A stretch of 42,724 nt of DNA from Moraxellaceae bacterium (GCA_020697295.1 JAJFBF010000018.1:1-42724); one strand, 5' to 3'. Positions 1-8,196 are shown, numbered from the stretch's first letter. Notes: generated from the letters alone by a model not told the origin. A program made the numbers and translations.

Positions 1-721
1 AGGTCTCGATGTCGATCTGGGTGAACTCGGGCTGGCGGTCGGCGCGCAGGTCCTCGTCGCGGAAGCACTTGGCGATCTGGTAGTAGCGGTCGAAGCCCGA
101 GACCATCAGCAGCTGCTTGAAGAGCTGGGGCGACTGCGGCAGGGCGAAGAAGGAGCCCGGCTGGGTACGGGACGGTACCAGGTAATCGCGCGCGCCTTCC
201 GGAGTGGCGCGGGTCAGCACCGGGGTTTCCACGTCGAGGAAGCCGTTGGTGTCCAGGTAGGTGCGGATCTTCGAGGTCACCTTGGAGCGGAAGCGCATGC
301 GCTCCAGCATTTCCGGACGGCGCATGTCCAGGAAACGGTACTTGAGGCGGACCTCTTCACCGACGTTGGAGAAGTCGTCGTTGAGCGGGAAGGGCGGGGT
401 TTCCGACTGCGCCAGGATCTCGATTTTCTTGCCCAGCACCTCGATCTGGCCGGAGGGCATGTTGGCGTTCTCGGTGCCGGCATAGCGGCGGCGCACGCGG
501 CCGGTGATCTTGAGCACGAACTCGGAGCGGGACTTGTCGGCCAGCGCGAAGGCTTCGGGGGTGTCGGGATCGATCACGACCTGCACCAGGCCGTCGCGGT
601 CGCGCATGTCCAGGAAGATGACGCCGCCGTGGTCGCGGCGACGATGCACCCAGCCCGCCAGGGTCACGGTCTGGTCGATGTGTTGTTCGGTCAGTTCGCC
701 ACAGTAGTGGGTGCGCATCAT
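1..721 (-). CDS. aspS: Aspartyl-tRNA synthetase, N-terminal part (runs off the left edge)
   Basis: Class II aminoacyl-tRNA synthetase that charges tRNA-Asp. The 240 visible residues include the N-terminal OB-fold anticodon-binding domain (about 1-110), then the start of the catalytic core with the flipping-loop sequence [13 protein letters not shown], the [12 protein letters not shown] segment and motif 2 around [17 protein letters not shown]. The C-terminus lies outside the window. Two ATG codons stand in tandem (721 and 718). I chose 721 because the Pseudomonas enzyme also begins MMR, and this numbering places His at 31 and Gly at 82. In P. aeruginosa those residues go with a non-discriminating enzyme that also aspartylates tRNA-Asn, so this copy may do the same (inference). 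A likely promoter lies at 791-820. Confidence 0.96.
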   Translation of the reverse strand, partial: MMRTHYCGELTEQHIDQTVTLAGWVHRRRDHGGVIFLDMRDRDGLVQVVIDPDTPEAFALADKSRSEFVLKITGRVRRRYAGTENANMPSGQIEVLGKKIEILAQSETPPFPLNDDFSNVGEEVRLKYRFLDMRRPEMLERMRFRSKVTSKIRTYLDTNGFLDVETPVLTRATPEGARDYLVPSRTQPGSFFALPQSPQLFKQLLMVSGFDRYYQIAKCFRDEDLRADRQPEFTQIDIET

Positions 722-1188
722 GATGTCTGGAGTCCCGGGTGTCGTGTCAGGCCTGTCGCGCCGGGCGGCAGGCTCTTCTGAAAGGGGCGCATTATACCCA
801 TGCCGGACGTGCGCCGTCAGCGGTGCCGATGCTCCTGCCGTCCTCCGGTTCGGGGCAACGCGCCCGGTCTCCGTCGCCGGCAGCATTCCACCGACCCGGA
901 CGGAGGGCGCTCTCCGCCACCCTTGAAGCTTCCCTGCCTGCAAACAGGGGGGCTTTTTGCGAAAAAACCCGGGGAAAACACCTCTTCGCGGATGTGCTGG
1001 CGTAAAAAACCCGAAAAATACAGGGTTTTCATGCTCCTGCTATTGCTGCCCTCCTGCAAATCCCCTATATATCGGCGTCAGTTCATGGCGCAAATGCAGT
1101 AGGCGCGTGAACCCGATGTCTGCACCGGGAAGGACTTCCCAGCCGCCGGATGAAGCGTCGCCCCAGAACTCCAATAAGGAAGACCGCA
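722..1188. other. Divergent intergenic region between aspS and the HU-like gene
   Basis: No convincing gene is seen. The stretch holds the aspS promoter candidate (791-820), several phased A-tracts (about 961-966, 974-977, 1004-1009, 1013-1017) that could bend DNA, and a weak candidate promoter for the HU-like gene (TTGCTG 1043-1048, 17-base spacer, TATATA 1066-1071). Short open frames here have no ribosome site and no recognisable composition. Confidence 0.5.
791..820 (-). promoter_or_regulatory. Candidate sigma-70 promoter for aspS
   Basis: Read on the minus strand, CTGACG (815-820) is separated by 18 bases from a perfect TATAAT (791-796). This puts the transcription start about 65 bases before the aspS start codon. 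It is a motif match only. Confidence 0.5.
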
Positions 1189-1716
1189 ATGGCCATTGCC
1201 AAGAAACCCGCTGCCAAAGCCGCCCCCAAGAAAGCTGCTGCCAAGCCCGCCGCCAAACCTGCTGCCAAGAAAGCGGCCGCCAAGCCTGCCGCCAAGAAGG
1301 CGGCTGCCAAGCCTGCTGCCAAGAAGCCCGCCGCCAAGGCTGCTGCGCCCAAGGCTGCCGCCAAGGCCACTGCCCCCAAGGCCCCGGCCAAGCGTGCCAC
1401 TTCCGCGCTGGCTGAAGCCCACAACAAGACCCAGCTCATGACGGAAATCGCCGAGCTGACCCAGCTGACCAAGAAGCAGGTGTCCGCCGTGCTCGAAGAG
1501 CTGGGCGCCCTGATCGAGCGTCATGTGAAGAAGAATGCCGTTGGCCACTTCACGCTGCCCGGCCTGTTCAAGGTCCAGGTTGTGCGCAAGCCCGCCACCA
1601 AGGCACGCAAGGGCATCAACCCCTTCACCGGCGAGGAAACCACTTTCAAGGCCAAGCCGGCGCGTAACACCATCAAGGTGCGTCCGCTGAAGAAGCTCAA
1701 GGATTTCGCCGCCTGA
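1189..1716 (+). CDS. HU-family DNA-binding protein with a lysine/alanine-rich histone-H1-like tail
   Basis: Nucleoid-associated protein of 175 residues. Residues 1-72 are a low-complexity tail of repeated AAKPAAKKA-type units, made almost only of Ala, Lys and Pro, like eukaryotic histone H1 tails and Pseudomonas AlgP. Residues 76-170 form an HU/IHF-type fold, including the helical KTQLMTEIAELTQLTKKQV segment and the beta-arm sequence KGINPFTGEE, whose proline corresponds to the DNA-intercalating residue of HU. An upstream in-frame ATG at 1150 exists, but AAGGA at 1178-1182 points to 1189. The gene stands alone, followed by a strong terminator. The tail probably adds non-specific DNA binding and compaction (inference). 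Confidence 0.88.
   Translation: MAIAKKPAAKAAPKKAAAKPAAKPAAKKAAAKPAAKKAAAKPAAKKPAAKAAAPKAAAKATAPKAPAKRATSALAEAHNKTQLMTEIAELTQLTKKQVSAVLEELGALIERHVKKNAVGHFTLPGLFKVQVVRKPATKARKGINPFTGEETTFKAKPARNTIKVRPLKKLKDFAA
1201..1395 (+). repeat. Imperfect tandem coding repeat (Ala/Lys/Pro units)
   Basis: Repeated units built from GCTGCCAAGCCTGCCGCC-like blocks encode the histone-like tail. Units differ at third codon positions and in length, as expected of a tract that changes by slippage. Confidence 0.75.
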
Positions 1717-1732
1717 TCGGCAACTCCTTATA

Positions 1733-1760
1733 AAAACGGCCGGGCTTTCCCGGCCGTTTT
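1733..1760 (+). terminator. Intrinsic terminator after the HU-like gene
   Basis: A perfect 12-bp stem (1733-1744 with 1749-1760) has loop CTTT. The arms end in AAAA and TTTT, so it can work in both directions. Confidence 0.85.
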
Positions 1761-1879
1761 CATTTGTGGCGCGCCATCGGTTTCGAACTTGCGCAGACGT
1801 CATGCAAGGCTGTCTTTACAGGCTCCGGGCTTTATCGTATATAGCCGGCCAAGCATGATTTTCCCGGTTCGAGGACGCT

Positions 1880-2077
1880 ATGGCGGCTAATAAATCCGAA
1901 GAATTCGATGAAGAAGCCTTTGAGGAAAGCGCCGCCCCCGAGGCGGAGCCCGAAGAGGTGACCAAGGCCGTGACCGTCAAGAATTCCCTGGTCAAGCGCC
2001 GCGTCATCGACGAGTTGCTCGAGGAGCGCAAGCTCCAGCGCCGCCTGCGTGACTACGATTACGATCTGGGCGAGTGA
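1880..2077 (+). CDS. Small PA3496-type protein (putative envelope integrity family)
   Basis: A 65-residue protein with an acidic N-terminal half (repeated Glu/Asp between residues 6 and 28) and a basic, helical C-terminal half (VKRRVIDELLEERKLQRRLRDY). This two-part pattern matches the small proteins named after PA3496 of P. aeruginosa, whose function is not established. There is no signal peptide or membrane segment. GAGG lies about eight bases before the ATG. Family assignment rests on overall pattern and size, so it is moderately sure. Confidence 0.7.
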   Translation: MAANKSEEFDEEAFEESAAPEAEPEEVTKAVTVKNSLVKRRVIDELLEERKLQRRLRDYDYDLGE

Positions 2078-2260
2078 GCCGGCCCTCCTGAATCCGGCCG
2101 GCCCTCCCGGGGGCGCTGTTTTCCCTTGGGATGCTGTGGGCTTTCACCGGCGGGCACCGGGCAGAATTTCGAATTGCCCGCCCCCCGGGCCGGCGGCATA
2201 ATCCCGCCTCCCGGTCGCGCCAAGGCGACTTTCCCTTATCTCAGCTAAAGGACCCGCATC

Positions 2261-2857
2261 ATGGCGATCGAACTGCCCCCGTTGCCGTATGAAAAGAACG
2301 CGCTGGAACCGCATCTCACGGCGGAAACCCTGGATTTCCATCACGGCAAGCACCACAACGCCTATGTGGTGAACCTGAACAACCTGATCAAGGGCACCGA
2401 TCTTGAGGCCAAGAGCCTGGAAGAGATCATCAAGGCGTCCGCCGGTGATGCGTCCAAGGCCGGTGTCTTCAACAACTCCGCCCAGATCTGGAACCACACC
2501 TTCTACTGGAACGGCATGAAGCCCAACGGTGGCGGCAAGCCCACCGGCGCCATCGCCGCAAAGATCGACGCCGACCTCGGCGGCTACGACAAGTTCGTCG
2601 AGCTGTTCAAGGCTGCCGCCACCACCCAGTTCGGCTCCGGCTGGGCCTGGCTGGTCCTGAACAAGGACGGCAAGCTCGAAGTCACCAAGACCCCGAACGC
2701 CGACCTGCCCATGGCCCACGGCCAGAAGGCGCTGCTGACCTGTGACGTCTGGGAGCACGCCTACTACATCGACTTCCGCAACCGTCGTCCGGACTACGTC
2801 ACCACCTTCCTCGAGAAGCTGGTGAACTGGGATTTCGTCAATTCCAACCTGGCCTGA
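2261..2857 (+). CDS. sodB: Superoxide dismutase, iron type
   Basis: Cytoplasmic enzyme converting superoxide to oxygen and hydrogen peroxide. The 198 residues cover both SOD domains. Metal ligands are visible as His27 (in LDFHHGKHH), His79 (in QIWNHTFYW), Asp162 and His166 (in DVWEHAYY). Gln75 before the WNHTFYW motif and the surrounding sequence are typical of the Fe enzyme rather than the Mn enzyme. An AAAGGA ribosome site precedes the ATG. It is monocistronic, followed by a terminator at 2900-2927, and sits next to a redox-sensing two-component pair. Confidence 0.97.
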   Translation: MAIELPPLPYEKNALEPHLTAETLDFHHGKHHNAYVVNLNNLIKGTDLEAKSLEEIIKASAGDASKAGVFNNSAQIWNHTFYWNGMKPNGGGKPTGAIAAKIDADLGGYDKFVELFKAAATTQFGSGWAWLVLNKDGKLEVTKTPNADLPMAHGQKALLTCDVWEHAYYIDFRNRRPDYVTTFLEKLVNWDFVNSNLA

Positions 2858-2899
2858 GGCGCTGCGACACATGGTCGCAACGGCTTGACCGCGTAAACG

Positions 2900-2927
2900 A
2901 AAAAAGGTGCCATGAGGCACCTTTTTT
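2900..2927 (+). terminator. Intrinsic terminator after sodB
   Basis: A perfect 12-bp stem (2900-2911 with 2916-2927), loop ATGA, ends in six Ts. It lies only 22 bases before the next start codon. Confidence 0.88.
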
Positions 2928-2949
2928 CATTCCAGGAGCGCATCCCGGC

Positions 2950-4485
2950 ATGGCCCTGACCCTGTTTCCCGAAGCCGGCGCCCATCGTCGCAACCTGGTG
3001 CGCCTGTGCCTGCTGCGGGGCGTGCTGGTGCTGGCGCTGTTGCTCGCGACCGGGCTGGTTTTCCTGCTCCAGGGCATTCCGCTGTATCGCGATGGCGGGC
3101 TCGTGCTGGCGGTGCTGCTGTTCACCGGCTTCAACTTCTGGACCCTGTGGCGCCTGCGCCGGGGCGTGTCAGTGGGCGAGGCGGGAATTTTCCTGCAGCT
3201 GGTGGTGGATGTGCTGCTGATGACGCTGGTGCTCTACCGGACCGGCGGCGCCACCAATCCATTCGTATCCTATTATCTGGTGCCGCTGACCATCGCCGCG
3301 GCTACGCTGCGCCTGCGCTTTACGATTAGCGTGGCGCTGCTGACGCTGGTCGCCTACAGCATGCTGCTGAGTCACTACATTCCCTTCAGTCCCTTCGAGG
3401 CGGAGCACGGGATGGTGCTGGAGCGCGTCGCCCCCGTGGCGCCGGTCGACCCGCATGCCGGGCATCAGATGCCAGGCGCCGGGTCTGTGCACTCCGGGGC
3501 GGCGGCTGGCCTGGTAGCACCGGCGCCAGGCGCTGCAATGCCAGAGGCGCATGGCCAGATGGCGATGTCAGCCGATGCTCCGGAGCTTGAGCCGGCGGCC
3601 ACGCCGGCGGGGCAGGGGAGCGAGGCGGTGCCGGGATCGCATGCCGGGCATGGTCTGGCGGCGGCTGTGGCCAGTGGCTTCAATCTGCATGTTTTCGGTA
3701 TGTGGCTGAACTTCCTGCTCAGCGCCGGCCTTATCACTTTCTTTGTTTCGCGCATGAGCCATGCCCTTCATGAGCAGGACCGTCGTCTTGCCGAGCAGCA
3801 TGAGCACCTGCTGCAGCGCGAGCAGGTGGTGGCGCTGGGTGCGCTGGCGGCGGGCGCCGCCCATGAGCTCGGGACGCCGCTGGCCACCATGAGCGTGATC
3901 GCCCGCGAGATCGAGGCCGAGCTGCCTGCGGATTCACCGCTGCGCGAGGAGGCCGTACTGCTGCGTGGCCAGCTCGCACTCTGCCGCGAAATCCTGCAGG
4001 GCCTGCGCGCGCAGGCAGCCGGCGAGCTGCCACGGCAGCCGCTGTCGGCGCTGGTCGGGCATGCGGTGACCCGCATGGAAGTGATGTATCCGGCGCGCAT
4101 ATTCACCCTGGTGCTGGCCTTGCCGGATCGCCTGGTGCAGGCGCCGGCAACGCTGCCGCAGGTGCTGGTCAACCTCCTCGATAACGCGGCGCAGGCCGCT
4201 CGCGCTGCCGTGGAAATCCGCGTCGCCGAGGACGGTGGCGAGTGGCTGCTGGAAGTCCGTGACGATGGCGCCGGCATCCCGCCGGAGGTGGCGAGTCGCC
4301 TGGGCGAGCCTTTTGTCAGTGGTCGCGCCGAGGGGCTGGGCATCGGCTACTTCCTCAGCCATGCCAGCGTCAACCAGTGGGGTGGCAGTATCCGCCTGCA
4401 GCCGCGAACAGAGGGGGGCACGCTGACGATCCTGCGCCTGCCGTGGACCGTGTTGCAGCCTGGTCCTTTGCCGGAGGCGCCGTGA
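2950..4485 (+). CDS. RegB/PrrB/RoxS-type redox sensor histidine kinase with a His/Met-rich periplasmic loop
   Basis: Membrane sensor kinase of 511 residues with six predicted helices (about 20-42, 50-68, 78-96, 106-120, 122-142, 248-268). The loop after helix 3 carries GGATNPF (99-105), the RegB quinone-binding signature. The kinase core has the H-box AAHELGTPL with His305, the N-box NLLDNAAQA (408-416) and G-boxes DDGAGIP and GLGIGYF. Cys345 lies exactly 40 residues after His305, the same spacing as the redox-active Cys265 and His225 of Rhodobacter RegB. Unlike typical RegB, about 100 residues (144-247) between helices 5 and 6 are predicted periplasmic and hold DPHAGHQM, EAHGQMAM and GSHAGHG, which look metal-binding. 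The stop overlaps the regulator start. Confidence 0.92.
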   Translation: MALTLFPEAGAHRRNLVRLCLLRGVLVLALLLATGLVFLLQGIPLYRDGGLVLAVLLFTGFNFWTLWRLRRGVSVGEAGIFLQLVVDVLLMTLVLYRTGGATNPFVSYYLVPLTIAAATLRLRFTISVALLTLVAYSMLLSHYIPFSPFEAEHGMVLERVAPVAPVDPHAGHQMPGAGSVHSGAAAGLVAPAPGAAMPEAHGQMAMSADAPELEPAATPAGQGSEAVPGSHAGHGLAAAVASGFNLHVFGMWLNFLLSAGLITFFVSRMSHALHEQDRRLAEQHEHLLQREQVVALGALAAGAAHELGTPLATMSVIAREIEAELPADSPLREEAVLLRGQLALCREILQGLRAQAAGELPRQPLSALVGHAVTRMEVMYPARIFTLVLALPDRLVQAPATLPQVLVNLLDNAAQAARAAVEIRVAEDGGEWLLEVRDDGAGIPPEVASRLGEPFVSGRAEGLGIGYFLSHASVNQWGGSIRLQPRTEGGTLTILRLPWTVLQPGPLPEAP

Positions 4486-5006
4486 TGCGCATCCTGATCG
4501 TGGATGACGACGAGGCGTTCCGTCAGGCTTTGTCGCGCGCCTTCCAGCGCCGGGGCCTGCTGCCGCTGCTGGCCGGCAATGCCGCCGAGGCCCGCCAGGC
4601 CGTGCAAGAGTTCAAGCCCGAGGCCTGCGTACTGGACCTGCGCCTGGGCCAGGACTCGGGGCTGCGCCTGTTGCCGGAGTTGCTGGCGCTCGCGCCCGGC
4701 CTCGCCGTCGTGGTGCTGACGGGCTATGCCAGCATCGCCACGGCGGTGGAAGCGGTAAAGCTCGGTGCGCGCAACTACCTGCCCAAGCCCGCCGATGCCG
4801 ACGAGATCCTTGCCGCCCTGGGGGGCGATGCCGTCGGCGTGGCGGTGCTGGAGACAGTGCCGATGTCGGTGGACCGGCTCGAGTGGGAACACATCCAGAA
4901 AGTGCTGGCGGAGCATGACGGCAATATTTCCGAAACCGCACGCAGCCTTGGCATGCATCGCCGCACCTTGCAGCGCAAGCTGCAAAAGCGGCCGGTGCGG
5001 CGCTAG
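4485..5006 (+). CDS. RegA/PrrA/RoxR-type response regulator
   Basis: A 173-residue partner of the upstream kinase. The receiver domain (1-120) has the acidic pocket at Asp7-Asp9, phospho-acceptor Asp51 in VLDLRLG, Thr79 and Lys101. The C-terminal 45 residues are a Fis-type helix-turn-helix, GNISETARSLGMHRRTLQR, nearly identical to RegA/ActR recognition helices. RegA-type regulators control respiration and other energy metabolism in response to the quinone pool. The ATG at 4485 shares one base with the kinase stop codon, so the two are translationally coupled. An in-frame GTG at 4482 is a less likely start. Confidence 0.94.
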   Translation: MRILIVDDDEAFRQALSRAFQRRGLLPLLAGNAAEARQAVQEFKPEACVLDLRLGQDSGLRLLPELLALAPGLAVVVLTGYASIATAVEAVKLGARNYLPKPADADEILAALGGDAVGVAVLETVPMSVDRLEWEHIQKVLAEHDGNISETARSLGMHRRTLQRKLQKRPVRR

Positions 5007-5057
5007 CGGCCGGTGTTACCCTTGCTGCCTCCTTTTCCGCTGCCCTGATCGCCCGCC

Positions 5058-5567
5058 ATGTCCCGTTATCGTCCGCCCGCCACGCCGCGCACTGCGCTCA
5101 TCACCCCCGAAGGTTACCGGGTGCTGGCCGACGAGCTCGATCATCTCTGGCGCGTGCGCCGGCCCGAGGTCACGCGCGCCGTGTCGGAGGCCGCCGCCAT
5201 GGGCGACCGGTCCGAGAACGCAGAATATATCTACGGCAAGAAGATGCTGCGCGAAATCGATAGCCGCGTGCGCTTCCTGCGCAAGCGCATCGAGTCGCTG
5301 AAGGTCGTGGATACGCGACCCACGGACCCCTCGCGGATCTATTTTGGCGCCTGGATCGAGGTCGAGGAGGCAGACTCCGGCGCCATCCTGGCCCTGCGCA
5401 TCGTGGGGCCGGATGAGACCGATGCGGTGCGTGGCTGGATCAGTATCGACGCCCCCATGGCGCGCGCCTTGCTGAAAAAAGCCGTGGATGATGAGGTGGT
5501 GGTGGAGCGGCCGGCCGGGCGCGGGGTTTTCTATGTGCTGTCGGTGTCGTATGTGCCGCCTGTCTGA
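5058..5567 (+). CDS. greB: Transcription elongation factor GreB
   Basis: A 169-residue factor that binds the RNA polymerase secondary channel and stimulates cleavage of backtracked transcripts. The N-terminal coiled coil contains [16 protein letters not shown] and the acidic tip [10 protein letters not shown], followed by [18 protein letters not shown]. The C-terminal FKBP-like domain includes [19 protein letters not shown]. The Tyr-containing [11 protein letters not shown] segment and length favour GreB over GreA. It lies 51 bases after regA-like and ends in a two-way terminator shared with dedA. Confidence 0.95.
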   Translation: MSRYRPPATPRTALITPEGYRVLADELDHLWRVRRPEVTRAVSEAAAMGDRSENAEYIYGKKMLREIDSRVRFLRKRIESLKVVDTRPTDPSRIYFGAWIEVEEADSGAILALRIVGPDETDAVRGWISIDAPMARALLKKAVDDEVVVERPAGRGVFYVLSVSYVPPV

Positions 5568-5619
5568 GAGAGCGGGCTAACTCCAGCCTCTCTCGTTCCC
5601 GGGCGTGGACGCGGAGGCG

Positions 5620-5649
5620 AAAAAATGCCGGCAATCGCCGGCATTTTTT
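5620..5649. terminator. Bidirectional terminator between greB and the DedA gene
   Basis: A perfect 13-bp stem (5620-5632 with 5637-5649), loop AATC, is flanked by A and T runs. It serves two converging genes. Confidence 0.88.
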
Positions 5650-5750
5650 TGTGCGCAATCTCAGAGTGGGCACGCCACACGGTCGCTCCTGCACCGGGGC
5701 GAAAAGGCCGGGCGCGCAAAGCGGCGGCGGGGTGGCCCGTGGTTCGTGGC

Positions 5751-6395
5751 TCAGTTGCCGCTGGCGGCGCGTCGCTCGGCCAGCTTGTGGCGCAGCCAGG
5801 CGATGATTCCCGGCAGGATGCTGATGAAGATGATCGCCAGGATGATGGCGGTGAAATTTTCCTTGAAGAAAGGCAGGTTGCCGAGGGCATAGCCGAGTCC
5901 CACGCAGCTGCCGACCCAGAGGGCGGCGCCGATCACGTTGAACATCAGGAAACGGTCCCAGGGCATGGCGCCGACGCCGGCCACGAACGGCGCAAAGGTG
6001 CGCACGATCGGCATGAAGCGGGCGATGATGACGGTCTTGCCGCCATGGCGCAGAAAGAATTCCTGGGTCTTGAGCAGGTGTTCGCGCCGGATCCAGCGCG
6101 AGTTCCAGTCATAGACCCGGGGACCGATCCGGTTGCCGATATAATAATTGAGGTTGTCGCCAAGCACGGCAGCCACGAACAGCAGTCCCATCAACAGCCA
6201 TACGTTCATCTGGCCGGCCGCGGCGAGGGCGCCGGCGGCGAACAACAGGCTGTCGCCCGGCAGCAGCGGCATCACCACCACGCCGGTTTCCACGAACACG
6301 ATGATAAACAGCAGGGCGTAGATCCAGAGTCCGTAGGCCGCCACGAATCCGGTAAGGTGGCGATCCACGTGCAGGATAAAGTCGATCAGTTCCAT
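5751..6395 (-). CDS. DedA-family inner membrane protein
   Basis: A 214-residue polytopic membrane protein of the DedA (SNARE-associated/VTT) family. Members support undecaprenyl-phosphate or phospholipid translocation and resistance to membrane stress. Diagnostic segments are ETGVVVMPLLPGDSLLFAAG, holding the acidic residues needed in E. coli YqjA, and FMPIVRTFAPFVAG, holding the essential arginine motif. Hydrophobic segments lie near residues 15-50, 55-80, 135-165 and 175-200. It stands alone, converging on greB, with a poor ribosome site. The exact substrate cannot be told. Confidence 0.92.
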   Translation of the reverse strand: MELIDFILHVDRHLTGFVAAYGLWIYALLFIIVFVETGVVVMPLLPGDSLLFAAGALAAAGQMNVWLLMGLLFVAAVLGDNLNYYIGNRIGPRVYDWNSRWIRREHLLKTQEFFLRHGGKTVIIARFMPIVRTFAPFVAGVGAMPWDRFLMFNVIGAALWVGSCVGLGYALGNLPFFKENFTAIILAIIFISILPGIIAWLRHKLAERRAASGN

Positions 6396-6462
6396 GAAGG
6401 TGTTCCGGGGGAAGGCCGGCGGATGCTAGCAGGGCCGGCGCATGGCCGGAATGCACCAGGCC

Positions 6463-7077
6463 TCATTTCGTGTTACCGGCTGGTGACATCAGCACCAGCA
6501 GCGTCCGGGCCATGCCCGGCAGGTCGAAGGGCATGGCCAGCTCCAGCATGGTTTGCATGCCCAGCACGAGACCCATCAGCATTTGCGCCATCTGCCGCGC
6601 GTCGGCGTCGGCGCGCAGCTCGCCCCTTTCCTGGGCGCGGCGCAGCGCGGCCGCCAGGCGCGTGATGCCGGCTTCGTGCAGGCGCAGGTATTGCAGGCGC
6701 ACGGTCTCGGAGCGGGCGCAGGCGTCGAGGAGCTGGTAGAGGCGGAGGTCGCCCTCGAGGCCGATGGGGTAATGGCCGGCGGCGACGGTGTTCAGGAAGC
6801 GCTGCACCAGGACCAGGAAGTCCTCCTCGTTGTCCTCGGCCCCCAGGAGCGTGTCGATGAGGGTGAAGCCCACCCGCTCGATGACGGCGGAGATCAGCGC
6901 TTCGCGATCCTGGAAATGCACATAGAAGGCGCCGCGGGTATAGCCGGCCCGGGCACAGACGGCATCCAGGCTGGCATCCAGTCCGTCGCTGCGGAACAGC
7001 TCCATGGCGGCCTGCAGCAGGGCCTCGCGGGTCTCCTGCTTGGCGGCGTCACGGGTGCGTGGCAGGGCTTTCTTCAT
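6463..7077 (-). CDS. TetR-family transcriptional repressor
   Basis: A 204-residue regulator. The N-terminal helix-turn-helix (about 14-60) has the TetR pattern ALLQAAMELF, then CARAGYTRGAFYVHFQDREAL. The rest is an all-helical ligand and dimer domain ending in MSPAGNTK. An in-frame ATG farther upstream (7188) would run through both operators, so I place the start at 7077, where MKKALPRTRD begins. It is divergent from the short-chain dehydrogenase at 7248, with two palindromes in the gap, so it probably represses itself and that gene. The inducer is unknown. Confidence 0.93.
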   Translation of the reverse strand: MKKALPRTRDAAKQETREALLQAAMELFRSDGLDASLDAVCARAGYTRGAFYVHFQDREALISAVIERVGFTLIDTLLGAEDNEEDFLVLVQRFLNTVAAGHYPIGLEGDLRLYQLLDACARSETVRLQYLRLHEAGITRLAAALRRAQERGELRADADARQMAQMLMGLVLGMQTMLELAMPFDLPGMARTLLVLMSPAGNTK

Positions 7078-7090
7078 GGTCGGGATTGAT

Positions 7091-7120
7091 TTGACATACG
7101 GATGCGTATGTGAAGATAGT
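7091..7120 (+). promoter_or_regulatory. Candidate promoter of the short-chain dehydrogenase, overlapping operator 1
   Basis: TTGACA (7091-7096) is a perfect -35. After an 18-base spacer, GATAGT (7115-7120) matches the -10 consensus at four of six bases. Operator 1 covers the spacer and part of the -35, as expected for repression by occlusion. Confidence 0.5.
7094..7111. promoter_or_regulatory. TetR operator 1 (palindrome)
   Basis: ACATACGGATGCGTATGT: 7-bp inverted arms around GATG. It shares the CATACG half-site with operator 2. Confidence 0.72.
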
Positions 7121-7124
7121 AGGG

Positions 7125-7142
7125 GCATACGGCACCGTATGC
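7125..7142. promoter_or_regulatory. TetR operator 2 (perfect palindrome)
   Basis: GCATACGGCACCGTATGC: 8-bp arms around CA. Its centre lies 31 bp from the centre of operator 1, about three helical turns, so both can be bound on the same face of the DNA. Confidence 0.74.
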
Positions 7143-7247
7143 AAACGTGGTGGCCGCGCTCCCGGTCGCGATGGGCAGGGCGGGCCAATCCGGATCAATC
7201 AGGTCCCCGCTCGCGTAGCGGCAGGACACAGGAGCAGGAGAGTCAGC

Positions 7248-8144
7248 ATGTCGGATCGGATTCGCGGCAAGGTCGTGGTCATTACGGGGGCGGCCCGCGG
7301 CATCGGGCTTGCCACGGCGCAGGCGCTGGCGGCGCGCGGCGCCCTGGTCGGCATCGGCGATCTCGACGAGGCGCTGGCCCGCTCTGCAGCTGCCACTCTG
7401 CCCGGGGCTTTCGGTGGCGCCCTCGACGTGCGCAGCAAGGACTCGTTTGCGCGCTTCCTGGAAAACACCCGTGCGGCCCTCGGGCCGGTCGACATCCTGA
7501 TCAACAATGCCGGCATCATGCCCATGGGGCACTTCGAGGCCGAGGATGATGCCCTCACCAATGCGCAGATCGACATCAACCTGCGCGGCGTGATCCATGG
7601 CATGAAGCTCGTGCTGCCGGCCATGAAGAGCCGCCGCCAGGGTCATATCGTCAATGTGGCCTCGATCGCCGGGCGCATTCCGATCCCTGGCGCCAGCGTG
7701 TACTGCGCGACCAAGTTCGCTGTCATCGGCCTTAGCGAATCCCTGCGCCAGGAAGTGCGCGCGCATGGCATCGACGTCACCGTGGTGCTGCCTTCGCGTG
7801 TGTCCACGGAGCTTTCGTCCGGCACCGGTAACGGCGGGGTGCCGACGGCGACGCCGGAGGAAGTCGCCCAGGCAGTCATCCATGCCATCGAGCATCGCCT
7901 GCCCGAGGTGACCGCACCTCGCTTTCTGCAACCCTTTACGCGCGCGATGCAGGTACTGCCGCGCTGGGTGGACAATGGCCTGCGCAAGCTGGTGAAGGAT
8001 GATCGCATCCTGACCGATCTCGATCGCGGGGCGCGCGCCGGCTACGAGCAGCGCCTGGCGGCACTGTCGCCCGCCACTACGTCAGCAGTGGGAACTGAAA
8101 AGGAATCGTCGCCGCCGAAGCGGAAGGCGAAGAAGAGCGCTTGA
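7248..8144 (+). CDS. Short-chain dehydrogenase/reductase
   Basis: A 298-residue NAD(P)-dependent oxidoreductase with a Rossmann fold. It shows the cofactor motif TGAARGIG (13-20), the structural NNAG in DILINNAGIMPMGHFE, and the catalytic YCATK (Tyr and Lys) with the serine in VNVASIAGRIP. A C-terminal extension, rich in Lys and Arg at its very end, goes beyond the core fold. AGGAG precedes the ATG at 7248. The substrate cannot be inferred. Control by the divergent TetR protein is likely from the two operators. Confidence 0.93.
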   Translation: MSDRIRGKVVVITGAARGIGLATAQALAARGALVGIGDLDEALARSAAATLPGAFGGALDVRSKDSFARFLENTRAALGPVDILINNAGIMPMGHFEAEDDALTNAQIDINLRGVIHGMKLVLPAMKSRRQGHIVNVASIAGRIPIPGASVYCATKFAVIGLSESLRQEVRAHGIDVTVVLPSRVSTELSSGTGNGGVPTATPEEVAQAVIHAIEHRLPEVTAPRFLQPFTRAMQVLPRWVDNGLRKLVKDDRILTDLDRGARAGYEQRLAALSPATTSAVGTEKESSPPKRKAKKSA

Positions 8145-8196
8145 TGCCGGCCGGGCCTGTGCTCGCAACGCGACAAGCCAGGCGGCAACGCCTGCT

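Noticed and set aside
1078-1803. Long minus-strand frame opposite the HU-like gene
   Set aside because: It is the reverse reading of the Ala/Lys repeats and has no independent support.
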